Assembly (NCBI GenBank): GCA_003427395.1
Contig: BFEA01000357.1
Span: 1,229,377 to 1,259,666, forward strand
DNA length: 30,290 nucleotides
DNA from: Chara braunii
Taxonomy: Eukaryota > Streptophyta > Charophyceae > Charales > Characeae
Reading direction: 5' to 3'
The notes below the pieces were generated by a model, which did no database searches, was not told the origin of the DNA, and saw only the letters and a program-made list of their open reading frames with translations. Both the position numbers and the translations under genes were made by a program. Each line of letters starts with the position of its first letter. The first letter of the stretch is position 1. Of this stretch, positions 1 to 9,232 are shown in pieces.

Positions 1-612
1 AGAATACACCTAAAATAGTTACAGGCTGCCCGTAGAAACGGGCGCCTGTCACAAACTCTGGGAGTTGCAGCTTCCAGCTTCTCAAGTAAGGGCCACGTGG
101 CGCCGCTTCCCCCCCCCCCCCTTTTTAATCTCCCTTTTAGGAACCTTTCTTGATTTATGTCTGTCATCTTTGTGCTGGGGCCGTGCTCATTTCGGTGCAT
201 CCATTTTCGGCTGCACGATCTGACAATCCTACGGTCGCAGCGCTGACCTGCTTTTCTTTTTTTTCCTAAGGCTTGAGGCCTCGACCGAGATGTCTAGGTA
301 CAACCAGGCTGTCTAGGTCATGCGTGAAAAAAAAAAAAAAAAAAAGCTGTCGAAAATGACAAAAGTGCACGTTTCAATCAGGCCTGGGGCTAGGTCCCAT
401 TTGCACGAATTAAGAGATACTGACCGTAGATAGCAAAGATCAACGACCGAAATCTCCTAATTTGCGCAAGTGGGACCTTGCCCCTGATGTCTGAAGCAGC
501 GGCTGATGTTATTTTTGCCTTTTCGCACTGCGGCGGGGATGGATCTGCCCACAGGTGTTTTTTTTGCCTATTGGAAACGTGGGTTGTGACCCATGAGCCG
601 TTTCCCCGTTTT

Positions 613-645
<33 letters not shown>

Positions 646-670
646 AGAGAGAGAGAGAGACCCCGCACAA
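1..670. other. Gene-free low-complexity flank
   Basis: No coding region is supported here. The stretch holds a C run near 110-121, an A run near 327-345, a long T run near 610-634 and short (GT)n and (GA)n tracts near 636-660. The small open frames on both strands consist mainly of poly-K, poly-F or Arg/Glu repeats produced by these homopolymers, so I do not call them genes. Confidence 0.7.
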
Positions 671-742
671 CAACTTGATCTGTACATGTACATGGACCCC
701 ACATGACAACTTGATCTGTACATGTACGTGGACCACAGGTCC
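671..742. repeat. 36-bp direct repeat with palindromic core
   Basis: Two imperfect copies with a period of 36 bases; the shared segment CAACTTGATCTGTACATGTA starts at 671 and again at 707. Each copy contains the self-complementary TGTACATGTACA or its variant ending in CG. Function unknown; it is most likely a local tandem duplication. Confidence 0.75.
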
Positions 743-778
743 ATGAAGGCTACCGGTAGTCCAGTGGGGGGAACTGGC

Positions 779-1190
779 AGAGTGGCAAAATTCGAAAATG
801 CATTGAATTACCCCCGCGATTTATTTCGCAATTGAAATTATTATTTTTATTTTTTTAAATATATTTCCTGTAAAGATCACGACCAAATCTATAGACCCTC
901 AAATTTGCAGAGTTGTCGGCTCATCGTTCTGATTGCAAACAATCGCAAAAGTTTGTTTTTTTTTCTCGCTGGCCCAAATGTGGTAGAGTAGTAAAAATGG
1001 AAAATGTGATGAAACAGCGCGGCATTTACGTCACCGTTAATTGCTTTTTTTTTTCATGTTTCTGATATTTTTCCTGGAAAGATCACGGCCTAATCTACAG
1101 GATATCAAATTTTCAGGATTTTTTGCCAATTTTTTTTAGCGCGAAAAATCGTCAAAGTTCGCGCTTGAAAATGTTTGGCCCGGACCTGCC
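779..1190. repeat. Diverged 206-bp tandem duplication (2 copies)
   Basis: Three separate anchors recur at the same offset of 206: AGAGTGG/AGAGTAG at 779 and 985, GATCACG at 875 and 1081, and AATCG.CAAAGTT at 941 and 1147. The two copies (about 779-984 and 985-1190) are strongly diverged but keep register, including a T-rich middle. No open frame spans them. They may be two monomers of an old satellite or an internal duplication of an unidentified repeat. Confidence 0.7.
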
Positions 1191-1385
1191 TGTGCTTGCT
1201 GGTCGCCGCCCCCCCTAAGAACCCGGTCGGTAAGGGCAGGAAAGTCCATTTCAGGCCGGCGGGGGTCACACTGTGCAACGTGAGGGCTTGGACACACAGG
1301 CACATCCTGACGTGCTAGCAGCCTGACGTCGGATACATTTCAAAAGACAGCAGTCCCCAAAAACAAACAAGGACCTATTCCACCT
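1191..1385. other. Gene-free spacer between the 206-bp repeats and the SINE-like unit
   Basis: I see no feature here. A 66-codon open frame on the minus strand around 1105-1305 has no recognisable domain. Confidence 0.5.
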
Positions 1386-1512
1386 GAGTGGTTAGCTCAG
1401 GCGGGCAATTGGGTATTTCGAAATCTGTGCGTGGGTTCAAACCCCAACGGACCCACTGTGGTGAACAAACTTCAAATACTTAATAATAATAATAATAATA
1501 ATATAATATAAT
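1386..1512 (+). mobile_element. tRNA-derived SINE-like unit with (TAA)n tail
   Basis: A Pol III box A-like sequence, TAGCTCAGGCGG, lies at 1393-1404, and a box B-like sequence, GGTTCAAACCC, at 1434-1444, at tRNA-like spacing. Around box B a T-arm can be drawn: stem 1431-1435 with 1443-1447 (four of five pairs) and loop TTCAAAC. The acceptor stem does not pair, so this is not a working tRNA. About 35 bases after the T-arm the sequence runs into a (TAA)n tract at 1481-1512, as expected for a tRNA-headed SINE with a simple-repeat tail. I could not find a target-site duplication, so a tRNA pseudogene next to a microsatellite remains possible. Confidence 0.5.
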
Positions 1513-1520
1513 ATACGTAT

Positions 1521-1620
1521 GCGGGCAGGCGGGCGGGCGGGAGGGAGCGAGCGAGTGTGGGTGGGCGGGCGTGAGTGAGTGCGGGTGGTGGGCGGGAGTG
1601 AGTGCGTGTGGGTGGGCGCG
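1521..1620 (+). repeat. G-rich tract with quadruplex motif
   Basis: Four GGG runs separated by single bases lie at 1531-1545, the strongest form of the G-quadruplex consensus, with a further GGG at 1523. From 1559 there are more GGG runs inside repeats of GTGGGCGGG and GAGTGAGTGCG. The minus-strand frames here read as Pro/Ser/His repeats and are not genes. Confidence 0.65.
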
Positions 1621-1925
1621 ACTTTTCTTTTTTCCATTTTCCCGCCCGAGGCCAAAAAAAAGAAAAGAAAACAACCACGAAAAAGAAAGAAAAACAAACG
1701 AAAAAAGTAAAAAAGAAAATAACCACGATACAAAAAGAAAAACGAAAAAAGTAAGAAACGACGCGCCGAAAACGAAAATGCTAAAAAAAAAAGGGTCGGG
1801 CCGTGCCGGAAGGAGACAAAACGACACGCCGGAAGGAGGAAAAAAAAACTAAAAGTAAAAAAAAAAAATAACAAATTCCAAAAAGAATACAAATTCAAAA
1901 ATAAAAAAGAAAAAAAAGGGGCCGG
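1621..1925. repeat. A-rich low-complexity tract
   Basis: Purine-dominated sequence on the + strand with recurring AAAAAGAAAA and AACCACGA blocks. The long Phe-rich open frames on the minus strand (within 1437-2150) come from this composition and have no recognisable domain. Confidence 0.7.
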
Positions 1926-2187
1926 GCCACGAAACGACACTTTCTTGCTATCCGACGGCGGTTGCGTTCGGGTATTGATGCGCATCGACGCCCGCCGTGT
2001 ACCCGGCCCCGTGGGCGCTCTCTCTCGTTTAGTGGCGCGCTGTGAACAATTCGGTACGCGCGCCGCTCTGCACAACACCCCTCCCTCGGTCACCTTCATT
2101 CGCCGGCCCGAATCAAAACTTCGGGCTGATTCCGGTGCGCAACGGAACACGACCTCCCCCCAACGGGCCCACCGCGCTTAAGGGGTA

Positions 2188-2189
<2 letters not shown>
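1926..2189. other. Gene-free GC-rich segment
   Basis: Open frames on both strands are short, rich in Arg/Pro/Ser, and match no family I recognise. Confidence 0.5.

Positions 2190-2236
<47 letters not shown>
2190..2236. repeat. (TA)n microsatellite
   Basis: An uninterrupted alternating TA tract of about 46 bases. Confidence 0.97.
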
Positions 2237-2238
<2 letters not shown>

Positions 2239-2357
2239 AAGAGGAGTAATACTTATCAGCCACTCAGTACCGCTCGTGGTCGAGGAGTGTTCCGCATACT
2301 TCAGTACGGGCTGTCTGAGCCGTCTGGCAACCTCGTGACATAGGCCGTGGAATAGTC

Positions 2358-2522
2358 ATGAGGGAGGACGAGGTTTTGGTGGTGAAAATCAGATCAAACA
2401 GGGACAAGAGAAAGGGGTGGGAGGAAGAAGCTTACCAGGATATAAAATTTAATAGGGAGACTCAGCATGAACACGCAGTCCGGACAATAAAAGAGGAAAA
2501 ATATATTAAGTACGTAATCTAG
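2358..2522 (+). other. Short open reading frame of 54 codons, function unknown
   Basis: An ATG at 2358 opens a 54-codon frame ending in TAG at 2520-2522. The predicted peptide is highly charged (Lys, Arg, Glu) and has no recognisable motif, signal peptide or membrane segment. It lies in an otherwise uncharacterised segment between the (TA)n tract and a minisatellite. A frame of this length can occur by chance, so I report it only because nothing else explains the stretch. Confidence 0.12.
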
Positions 2523-2720
2523 TTCTATGGGCTCCACGACAGGCTGCACAGTACTTGTTCCTCTCTAGAAACGGTGGAACAGGCCAGGGCAAGGCTTGTA
2601 TGAGCTCTGCAGTGCTCGAATCACCACCCTCAGAACTCTATCAACTTTGAACGGCAATAGATTGCAGCCTCCTCCTGCAGCGTGGTGACACGGGGAATCA
2701 TGATTCGGTGACTCAATAGT

Positions 2721-2823
2721 CAGACAATACTCGGGCAATACTAAGGCAATACTCAGGCAATACTCAGGCAATACTTAGGCAAATACTCAGGCAATACCCA
2801 GGCAATATTCAGACAGTACTCAA
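2721..2823 (+). repeat. Minisatellite, about 11-bp unit
   Basis: About nine imperfect head-to-tail copies of CAGGCAATACT, with variants CAGACAATACT, TAGGCAAATACT and CAGGCAATATT. It lies some 250 bases upstream of the truncated element E1. Confidence 0.85.
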
Positions 2824-3076
2824 GTAGACTTTTAATCAAAGCCTAACCGATTATCCTCAGTTCAAACAGCTCGAGATCTACAGTCAAAGACGATCAGCAC
2901 AAATTTACTCTTCTTACCCCATCCTAGAAATCAGTTTCTGGTATCTGTCACGACATATGAGTACGGTACAATCATTCTCAGCTCCAGAGACTGTCCTAGC
3001 CAGTCTCAACAAGATCTCCTCCAAGGATGCCTTCTAGTACAGATATGTTAGTGCCACTGGCTTCAGGCAGGGCAAC
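2824..3076 (+). other. Left flank of E1; no confident feature
   Basis: No recognisable gene. Reading upstream of 3077 in the E1 pol frame meets a stop near 3032-3037 and no longer resembles RNase H, so the 5' truncation point or rearrangement of E1 lies in or just after this stretch (about 3000-3160). Confidence 0.4.
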
Positions 3077-3775
3077 TTGACAATCTATGTCGTTCTCACC
3101 AATTTTACAAGCTGTACCACCCACGACCTGAGATCCTATGTAAAGAAGGGCAAGGAAACTGAGAAAGAACTCTATGCAGTTTACAAGGCTCTGACCCATT
3201 GGAGACACTACCTCCTTGGAAGATTCTTCATCCTCAGGACTGATCATCGGACCCTGAGATGGATGAGAACCCAGCCTGTACTTTCTGACGCACTCAAGCA
3301 TTGGATCGAAGTCATTGAGCAGTATGACTTTGACCCTCAGTATCTGAAAGGGGAGTACAACAAGGTTGCGGATGCCTTATCGCGTAGACCTGATTTGTCA
3401 GGTGCGCTGAATACTGAGTTCGATCTGACGGACCATGTTACCCAGTCCTTGGTGGAAGCCTATCGCGAGGACCAGTTTATGTCTAAGATCATACGCAGAC
3501 TTCAGGCAAACGGCAAGAAGACCTCTGCCGAGTTTGAGTTGGTCAATGGCTTGCTGTTCCTTGAGAAGGCAGGGAATAAACGATTGTGTGTTCCCAATAA
3601 CGAGTCTTTGCGTAGTTTGTTTTTAGGTGAGTGTCATGATGCCACCGACCATTTTGGGTATAAAAAGACCGCAGCCAACTTGCTGCAGCAGTTCTGGTGG
3701 CCCACGATGATGCGAGATGCCCAGCTGTACGTTGAGACTTGTCAAGTTTGTCAACGGGACAAGCCACGTACTTAG
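3077..3775 (+). pseudogene. pol: E1 pol fragment: C-terminal RNase H and integrase HHCC zinc finger
   Basis: The frame keeps three of four RNase H catalytic positions: Glu in KELYAVYKAL, Asp in RTDHRTLRW and Asp in VADALSRR. RNase H degrades the RNA strand of the RNA-DNA hybrid during reverse transcription. The first block (TTDAS in E3) is not recognisable and the first 30 or so residues do not resemble RNase H, so the domain is broken at its N-terminus. Downstream, ECHDATDHFG and CQVCQRDK form the His-His-Cys-Cys zinc-binding domain that precedes the integrase core. The frame ends in TAG at 3773-3775, and the same frame then continues directly into the integrase core, so the stop is a lesion or an unusual conserved stop: E3 has TAG at the same codon. 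Confidence 0.85.
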
Positions 3776-4957
3776 GCTCCTCTTGGGCTTCTGAAGCCCC
3801 TTCCGATTCCGGAACGGCCTGGTGAGAGTCTGTCCATGGATTTCATGGATACTCTGATCACCAGCAAGAGTGGGATGCATCACATCTTCGTCATCGTGGA
3901 TAGATTTAGTAAGTATGCTAGGTTAATAGCAATGCCGGAAACAGCAAAGACGGAGTACGTGATTAGAATGTTTAAAGAGAACTGGGTCAGGGATTTTGGC
4001 CTACCAAAATCCATAATCAGTGATAGGGATGTCCGATTTACCAGTGAATTGTGGAAGGCCGCTGCTGCAGAACAGGGAACTCATTTGCAAATAACTTCTG
4101 AGAATCACCCAGAGGCCAACGGCCAGTCCGAGCAACTGAACCGCGCTGTACAACACCTGTTGAGGCATTACATCAAGCCTAGCCAGGTGGACTGGGATGA
4201 GAAGCTTGCACTCATCGCCAGTCCGTATAACAATGCGGTACACAGCGCCACCGGGGTGAGCCCGAACAGTTTGCTACTGACTTTCAAGCCTAGACTACCC
4301 TTGGATTTTCTCCTTCCTGAGAATCAGTCGACAGCTGCACCAGGTACCTTAGAATTTGCTTACCGCTATGAACAGAAGATGCAGCAGGCTGTAGAACAGA
4401 TGCAGAAGGCGCAGGCTGCAATGATAGAGTCTGAAAATAGACACCGTCGGCCTTCTACATTTCAAGTTGGGGATAGGGTCTGGGTTAGGTCTTCAGAACT
4501 GGGACAGGAGTACGGGATCTCCCGCAAACTTATGCCCCAGTACTTTGGACCTTGGGAAGTCTTGGACATCGTCGGGACAGATCCAGATGGGCCATCTTAT
4601 GTTATCTGAATCCCTGGTCATCTCTGTATTTACCCGGTCTTTCACGCCTCCAAACTGGCACCTTTCAAAGAGACTGATCAATTCCCATCTCGTCGCTCAA
4701 TGCTGCCCCCAACCATGGACGGAGAGGTGGACATTGATGACATCGTGGATCATAGAGAGCTGCCGGTATCAAGACCAGCAGGCAGGGGACGTCCTCCGAA
4801 ACCGAAGCTGCAGTACCGCGTTCGGTTCCGGCATCACACTGATCCGAAGGAGGACCGCTGGTTCACCAGGGAAGAACTCATGCAAACCGCTCCTCAAGTT
4901 GTAACTCAATACGAGAGATCTCTGCAGAAGGGAAAGCGCCCGATGGTTGAAGACTGA
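3776..4957 (+). pseudogene. pol: E1 integrase core, GPY/F module and C-terminal tail
   Basis: Same frame as the preceding pol fragment. The DDE integrase core, which joins the cDNA ends to host DNA, shows its three acidic positions: Asp in SMDFMDTL, Asp in IISDRDVRF and Glu in NGQSEQLNR. The common HPQTDGQTER form is replaced by HPEANGQSEQ. Further on, QVGDRVWV and PQYFGPWEVL mark the GPY/F region, followed by YPVFHASKL. A TGA at 4607-4609 interrupts the frame where E3 reads Arg, probably CGA to TGA. The tail (PKLQYRVRFRHH, then EDRWFTREEL) resembles a degenerate chromodomain in position and pattern; that part is inference. The frame ends with TGA at 4955-4957, 24 bases before the polypurine tract. 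Confidence 0.88.
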
Positions 4958-4981
4958 GCTTCTCAGAGGACTGTTGAAGCT

Positions 4982-4994
4982 AAGGAGGAGGGAA
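4982..4994 (+). promoter_or_regulatory. E1 polypurine tract (plus-strand primer)
   Basis: AAGGAGGAGGGAA lies directly before the TG that opens the LTR. The same tract precedes the E3 3' LTR on the minus strand. In LTR elements this RNase H-resistant RNA primes plus-strand DNA synthesis. Confidence 0.85.
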
Positions 4995-5922
4995 TGTGAG
5001 GCCACTGCCTCTATGAGCTCCATAAGGCCCCATTTTTGCAGCCCGTCGGCCGCCCTAAGTGAAGGCAGGCTCGACGAGGCCCTCCGGAGTCAGGGCCCTT
5101 TTCTGGCCACCACGCAACTCAGGGAAATTCAGGCAGTTGCGCACCGCCAGTTGGTTGAGTGAACCCAGGCCCTGGGCCACCTGTGTGAATGTATGTGAAG
5201 CAGGCCCTGGGCTGGATACGGGTACCAGGCCAAACACAGGCCAAAGGCAGTTGGGCACATGCAACCACCTCAGGCCCAAGGCCTGTTCTCGTCGTGCTGG
5301 GCCTCAGGCTACCGGGGCCTACTGGAAGCTTCCTGGGACTGGACGCAGGTAGGCCACTTCGATATAGCAAAGGGCCTGCCTCCTCATTCGGCATTCGGGT
5401 GCTGGCTGCATGCTGTGCAAGCGCTGCTGCGCTATTTGCTGGCTGGCGCCTACGCTCTCACGGGCGAGCAGGGAAGGAGCACGCAGCCATAGCCGAGCTG
5501 CGCTGCTGTAAGCTGGGTGAGGCGCAGGGTGGGTCCTTGGGTGCTAGTGGCATCTGTGAGTTGGTGAACGAGGTTGTGAGTGTAGCGCGAGACATATCTG
5601 GTGCTGGAAGCGTGCGACATTGGTCGCCATATGCTCATACTTCAGGAATGATGTTGACGTCATCTTTTGGCTTCGTAGTATAGGCTAGATAGGATATGCC
5701 ACATGTAGTCTGGGCGCCGAGCGCCAGATACGATATCAACTCTGGTTCTTCGTTGATGATGATGGGACTATTTCAGCATTGTCAATTATGAACTCTTGGT
5801 GTGTTCTCATTTGGTGAATCTCGTGATGCAATTCTGCTGTTGGTTCGAGGTCACGACTATCTGGACTCGTATGTATGATGCTGTTTGATTGCTGAAGTTC
5901 GCGATTGCTCATCTTCCTTGCA
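4995..5922 (+). repeat. E1 3' LTR (about 928 bp)
   Basis: Begins TGTGAGG directly after the polypurine tract and ends CCTTGCA at 5922. Shared blocks with the E3 LTR include CGCCCTAAGTGAAGGC at 5051-5066 and GCCAGTTGGTTGAG near 5147. Elsewhere the two LTRs are strongly diverged in sequence but similar in length (928 and 1012 bp). Open frames within it are not genes. Confidence 0.8.
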
Positions 5923-6129
5923 CTCAGAATAGCCCCAATTTTTTTTCTGGGGGGTCCCTCGGCAGTGCGCAGACCCCCCCAATTTTTATTTTTATTTTTT
6001 TATTTTTTTTAGTTGCAAAAATGCTGTTGTCCGATTTTCCAGACAACTACCTCTCGACCGTCTCCCGGAGACGTCCGGGGGAGACGTCTCCCGATCGGAC
6101 AGCTGGTAAAGTAGCTTTAAGTCCAATTG
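5923..6129. other. T-rich gene-free segment with a 14-bp perfect palindrome
   Basis: Contains T/A-rich runs near 5939-6010 and the perfect palindrome GGGAGACGTCTCCC at 6079-6092, set among other GTCTCC/GGAGAC repeats (6060-6095). No gene is recognisable. Confidence 0.6.
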
Positions 6130-6395
6130 TCAGATTCATTTTTCAAAGTGTCCTCAAGCCAGTCTTTAGTCTTATTCATAGGTCTCATTTCAGGCTCATT
6201 TTCAGACCCAATATTAGGCCCAACCTCAAGCTTACTTCCCGACCAATTGTCGGGCTCATTCTCAAGCTCATCCTCAAGCCAATCTTGGGGTCACTCTCAA
6301 GCCTGTCCTCATTCTCAAACCAATCTCCCTCTCGGGTCCGTCCTGGGCTCATTCTCAAACTCTTTCTCAAACTCATTCTCAAGCCTAGAAAACAA
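6130..6395 (+). repeat. Degenerate CTCATTCTCAAG-type minisatellite
   Basis: Many imperfect copies of a 6 to 12-base pattern built from CTCATT, CTCAAG and CCAAT. The open frames across it read as repetitive Leu/Ile/Lys or Ser/Phe peptides and have no domain. Confidence 0.75.
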
Positions 6396-6857
6396 AAAAA
6401 AATTGCTCTTTTGGTCCAGTGTGACCTCATCTCAATCAAGTGTGAGAGTAAGATGATGAGTGGAAATGCTTGAGATGTTGGAGATTTGTAATTATGGTAT
6501 CGGTGTTGGTAAGGATCTTGACTTCGGACACGTGTTGGACTTGGATACCGCCACGTTAGCAAGATCGCCACATTATCAAGTGGGATGTCAGCGCAAATTG
6601 CGTAGTATCTCGCCACCTGTAGAGTAGCTGGTTAGTATTATACCTCATTTTTTTGCGGGTTTTCAAAAGGAGTAATGTCGTGCATGAGGAGGCGGGAGAA
6701 AGGTTGACGTTGGAATTATAAAAAAAAAAAGTGGAGAGAAGCTCCTACGGTTATGAGCGATCCCATGACACGGTCATAAGCTAGGAAGAAACCGTACATG
6801 TTCTAGGAGCTACTGTCGCCTTAAAAAAAAGGGAAGTATATACGATCAGGTACTACA
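6396..6857 (+). other. Presumed E2 leader region; no gene
   Basis: No coding region. TGGTATCGG near 6496 matches the start of the initiator-Met primer-binding site seen in E3, but the preceding sequence does not end in a clear LTR CA, so a PBS is not established. An inverted pair AGCTCCTA (near 6750) and TAGGAGCT (near 6803) flanks 40-50 bases just before gag. Confidence 0.35.
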
Positions 6858-8030
6858 ATGGCGACTTCCACACAACTTATCGTCGTTGAGCTGTAGAAGC
6901 AGAAAGATGACTTAGCGGTGAGGCAAACAGATCTTGACGCTCAGATCAAGGCAGAGCTCAAGATGAGGATTTGCGGAAGAAGAACATCGTCAAATCTAAA
7001 AAGATTGTGGTGAACAAAAATGCAGATATTGGCGATAGGTTATTGGCGTTCACTGTATTCCATGTTGTGGAAATGGAAATAATTGAGAGGTTGAAAGACA
7101 CCATATCCAAGCACCTAATGCAGCAGCTTGGGGCACTTGAGGATTCAGTGAGGGTCATACAATACTCAAGAAAGGCACTGAAGGCTTCTCCCTCGCCGTA
7201 ACAAACTTCAGGTCATGCATTACTCAATAAAGGCATTGCAGACTTCTCCCTCGCCGTAACAAACTTCAGCAGGACCTTCCTCTCCACCTGCAAAAGGAAA
7301 TCAACAGGCCCATCAACAAAGGCCGAAGATTAGATCTCTGAAAGCTTTCAGAGGACTGTTGGAGGATGATGTTGAAGTCTGGCTACAAGAGGTGAAACGA
7401 CAGATTTCTTACTACATTCTCACATACAACATTATGAAGCTCCAGTTTGCAATCATCAACATTGAGGATGCGGCCAAAGCTTGGGCCAACTCGAAAATTT
7501 CATCAGTTGGCGAAATGGAAGACTGTGTGCAGAAAATCTATAGGGAATATTTTTGCTATAGGATGCTGGACTGGTATATGTCAGTGACAAGGGAGGATAG
7601 AGTCTATGCCCGACTCATTAAAACTTTGCAGCAGCCATTCAGGGGATTAATGAGTGATCTTGTGCATGAATTTGATTGCCCGCTGCCGCCCCCAGATTTG
7701 GAGTTGGGGCAAAAACCCATCATGCATTACTTCACAAGGGCACTTCCCTAAAGAGTAACAACTCTCTTGGGCCCCAAGCGGAAGGAATTGCAAACCTTCA
7801 GGACTAAGGTGGATGAGGCCTTACGTTTGGAACAGGCCTTGAAAACCGTTGGGGCATCGACAACCAAGCGGGGTAGAGGAGAAATGAGTAGATCTTCCTC
7901 ATTGACACACTTCAGGAGAAGAGGGAAGATATGCGCTGCAATCATGGGCCTGACGAAAGATAGTTTGTCAGATGATTGCGGCAGCGATAAGGAGAGCGGT
8001 GACGATTCCTCATGAGAGAATGAGGAGATA
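6858..8030 (+). pseudogene. gag: E2 gag remnant
   Basis: ATG at 6858 opens a Gln/Asp/Lys-rich, coiled-coil-like N-terminus, broken by TAG at 6894-6896 and a frame change before 6971. The recognisable capsid-like part is the frame 7359-7751 (DDVEVWLQEVKRQI, then AAKAWANSK), which has the Trp-Leu and Ala-Ala-x-x-Trp spacing of retrotransposon gag proteins. It continues in a third frame at 7767-8015, rich in basic and then Ser/Asp residues. Gag would form the particle that packages element RNA. At least three frames are used, so no full protein can be made. Confidence 0.65.
7153..7268 (+). repeat. 58-bp tandem duplication inside E2 gag
   Basis: GGTCATACAATACTCAA at 7153 and GGTCATGCATTACTCAA at 7211 start two copies that both end in TCGCCGTAACAAACTTCA. 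The copies differ at several bases, so the duplication is not recent. Because 58 is not a multiple of three, it shifts the gag frame. Confidence 0.8.
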
Positions 8031-8560
8031 TCTGAGCCTCCGGGAAAACAGGCTCAGACTATTCTTCCTGCAATGCAACAAATGCAAATAGGCAAAAAGG
8101 AAACGTCAGTAACAACAAAGGAAAAAGCAAAAGCACTAGCATAGTGTGCATGACAATAATCGTGATTTCTTGGGCGGACGAAGGGAATACCGTCGTGGGA
8201 GAGGAATGAAATCACAAAGGAAACTTTCATGGACAGGGTGGAAAAAGGTCTGTGTACAACCTGCAGCCGCAGCGGACACATGTGAAGGTGGTGTCCAAGA
8301 ACAAACCGCCCAACAAAAAGAAAAGGGTCAGTACTAGGTGAGTGCAATCACACCTACACAAGTTGTGGAGATCAGTACTGCAAGCAGCAGGGCACCATGT
8401 TCTCTCTCTCTCCAACCTCTACTGAGCGAGACTGCAAACGCCCAAAAGAAAGAGCAAGCGGATAGCAGCCAGAATGATGAGGAGGAAAAAGAGAGCAGCA
8501 GTGGCAACAACGCTTTTGACTGCGTTGTTCCATTGAGATCAGACAGAAGCACAACATGAG
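8031..8560 (+). pseudogene. gag: E2 gag nucleocapsid region with interrupted CCHC zinc knuckle
   Basis: Basic, Gln/Lys/Arg-rich sequence in several frames. At 8253-8294 one frame reads Cys-x2-Cys-x4-His-x4-Cys (CTTCSRSGH, then Cys), the RNA-binding zinc knuckle of nucleocapsid, but the second of the four residues before the last Cys is TGA (8283-8285), where CGA for Arg would fit. The rest up to the protease is low-complexity Glu/Lys/Ser sequence. The downstream protease supports this assignment. Confidence 0.55.
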
Positions 8561-9060
8561 GTGGACAAATTGTTGTACTTGCATACAACTACCAAGAAGA
8601 AGGTGAGGGCTAGAGAACCTGTTGAAGAGTTTGGTGAAGATGAGCAGGTTACCCTTATCAACAATGTGGTGAATAAGAGAGTAGTGAAGGTCATGCTAGA
8701 TAATGATTCTTCCCAAAACTCTCTCTCTTGGAAGACGATTAGGAGACTGCACCTCGGATTGAAGGTGTTAAACCTTTTAGTTTTTGTGGGTGTAATTGTT
8801 GGGAATGAGACGTTGTCAGCATCTCTTAATTTATGAGGGATGCCCTCGTGGTATTTGATGAAGAAGGAAAAGTGAAACATTTGATCTCCTTCTACATCTT
8901 GGACAATTTATTGTTCGAGATGGTCCTGGGCCAACAATGGCTCAAAGCTGTAAATGCAACAATTTTATGTGCCAGCCAGACTGTGCAGATTTCGGATGGA
9001 GAAGGTGGGATAACAACCTGCATGTTGGGCTATGTGAAGGGGTCTCCCAAAGACTCTGGT
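8561..9060 (+). pseudogene. pol: E2 aspartic protease remnant
   Basis: The active-site region is VVKVMLDNDSSQNSLSW, where related proteases have Asp-Ser/Thr-Gly-Ser. The catalytic Asp remains at 8699-8701 but the following residues are Asn and Asp. Both changes are explained by G-to-A transitions, and the loss of Gly should inactivate the enzyme. The second half of the retropepsin fold continues in another frame from 8833 (SFYILDNLLFEMVLGQQWL). The protease would cut the Gag-Pol polyprotein. The sequence after about 9060 drifts and most of the RT fingers is missing. Confidence 0.7.
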
Positions 9061-9232
9061 AAATTTTGCATGTCTGCATGCGGATTTTTCAACTACATTC
9101 GGCATCACCGAAGAAATAGGCTGTGGGTCGCCTGGGTGACTGAAGCAGAGGTACGATGGTCCGGTGAAAATACAGCAGTTGGTGGAGCAGTACGTGAGTG
9201 AGGAGCCCGCATGTATCGTAGAGAGGGAGGCG

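Larger units (their letters stand above)
3077..5922 (+). mobile_element. E1: 5'-truncated Ty3/gypsy LTR retrotransposon
   Basis: In order: partial RNase H, integrase zinc finger, integrase core, GPY/F module, C-terminal tail, polypurine tract and 3' LTR. Gag, protease, reverse transcriptase and the 5' LTR are absent. The protein is close to the matching part of E3 (12759-14500), and both LTRs open with TG.GAGG after an AAGGAGGAGGGAA tract and close with CCTTGCA, so E1 and E3 are one family. E1 is on the plus strand and E3 on the minus strand. No target duplication can be tested because the left end is missing. Confidence 0.88.

Noticed and set aside
1437-2150. 237-codon minus-strand frame rich in Phe
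   Set aside because: It is produced by the A-rich tract and the SINE tail; no domain and no plausible structure.
6494-6506. TGGTATCGG as a primer-binding site for E2
   Set aside because: Only nine bases match and no LTR end precedes it; kept only as a note in the leader entry.
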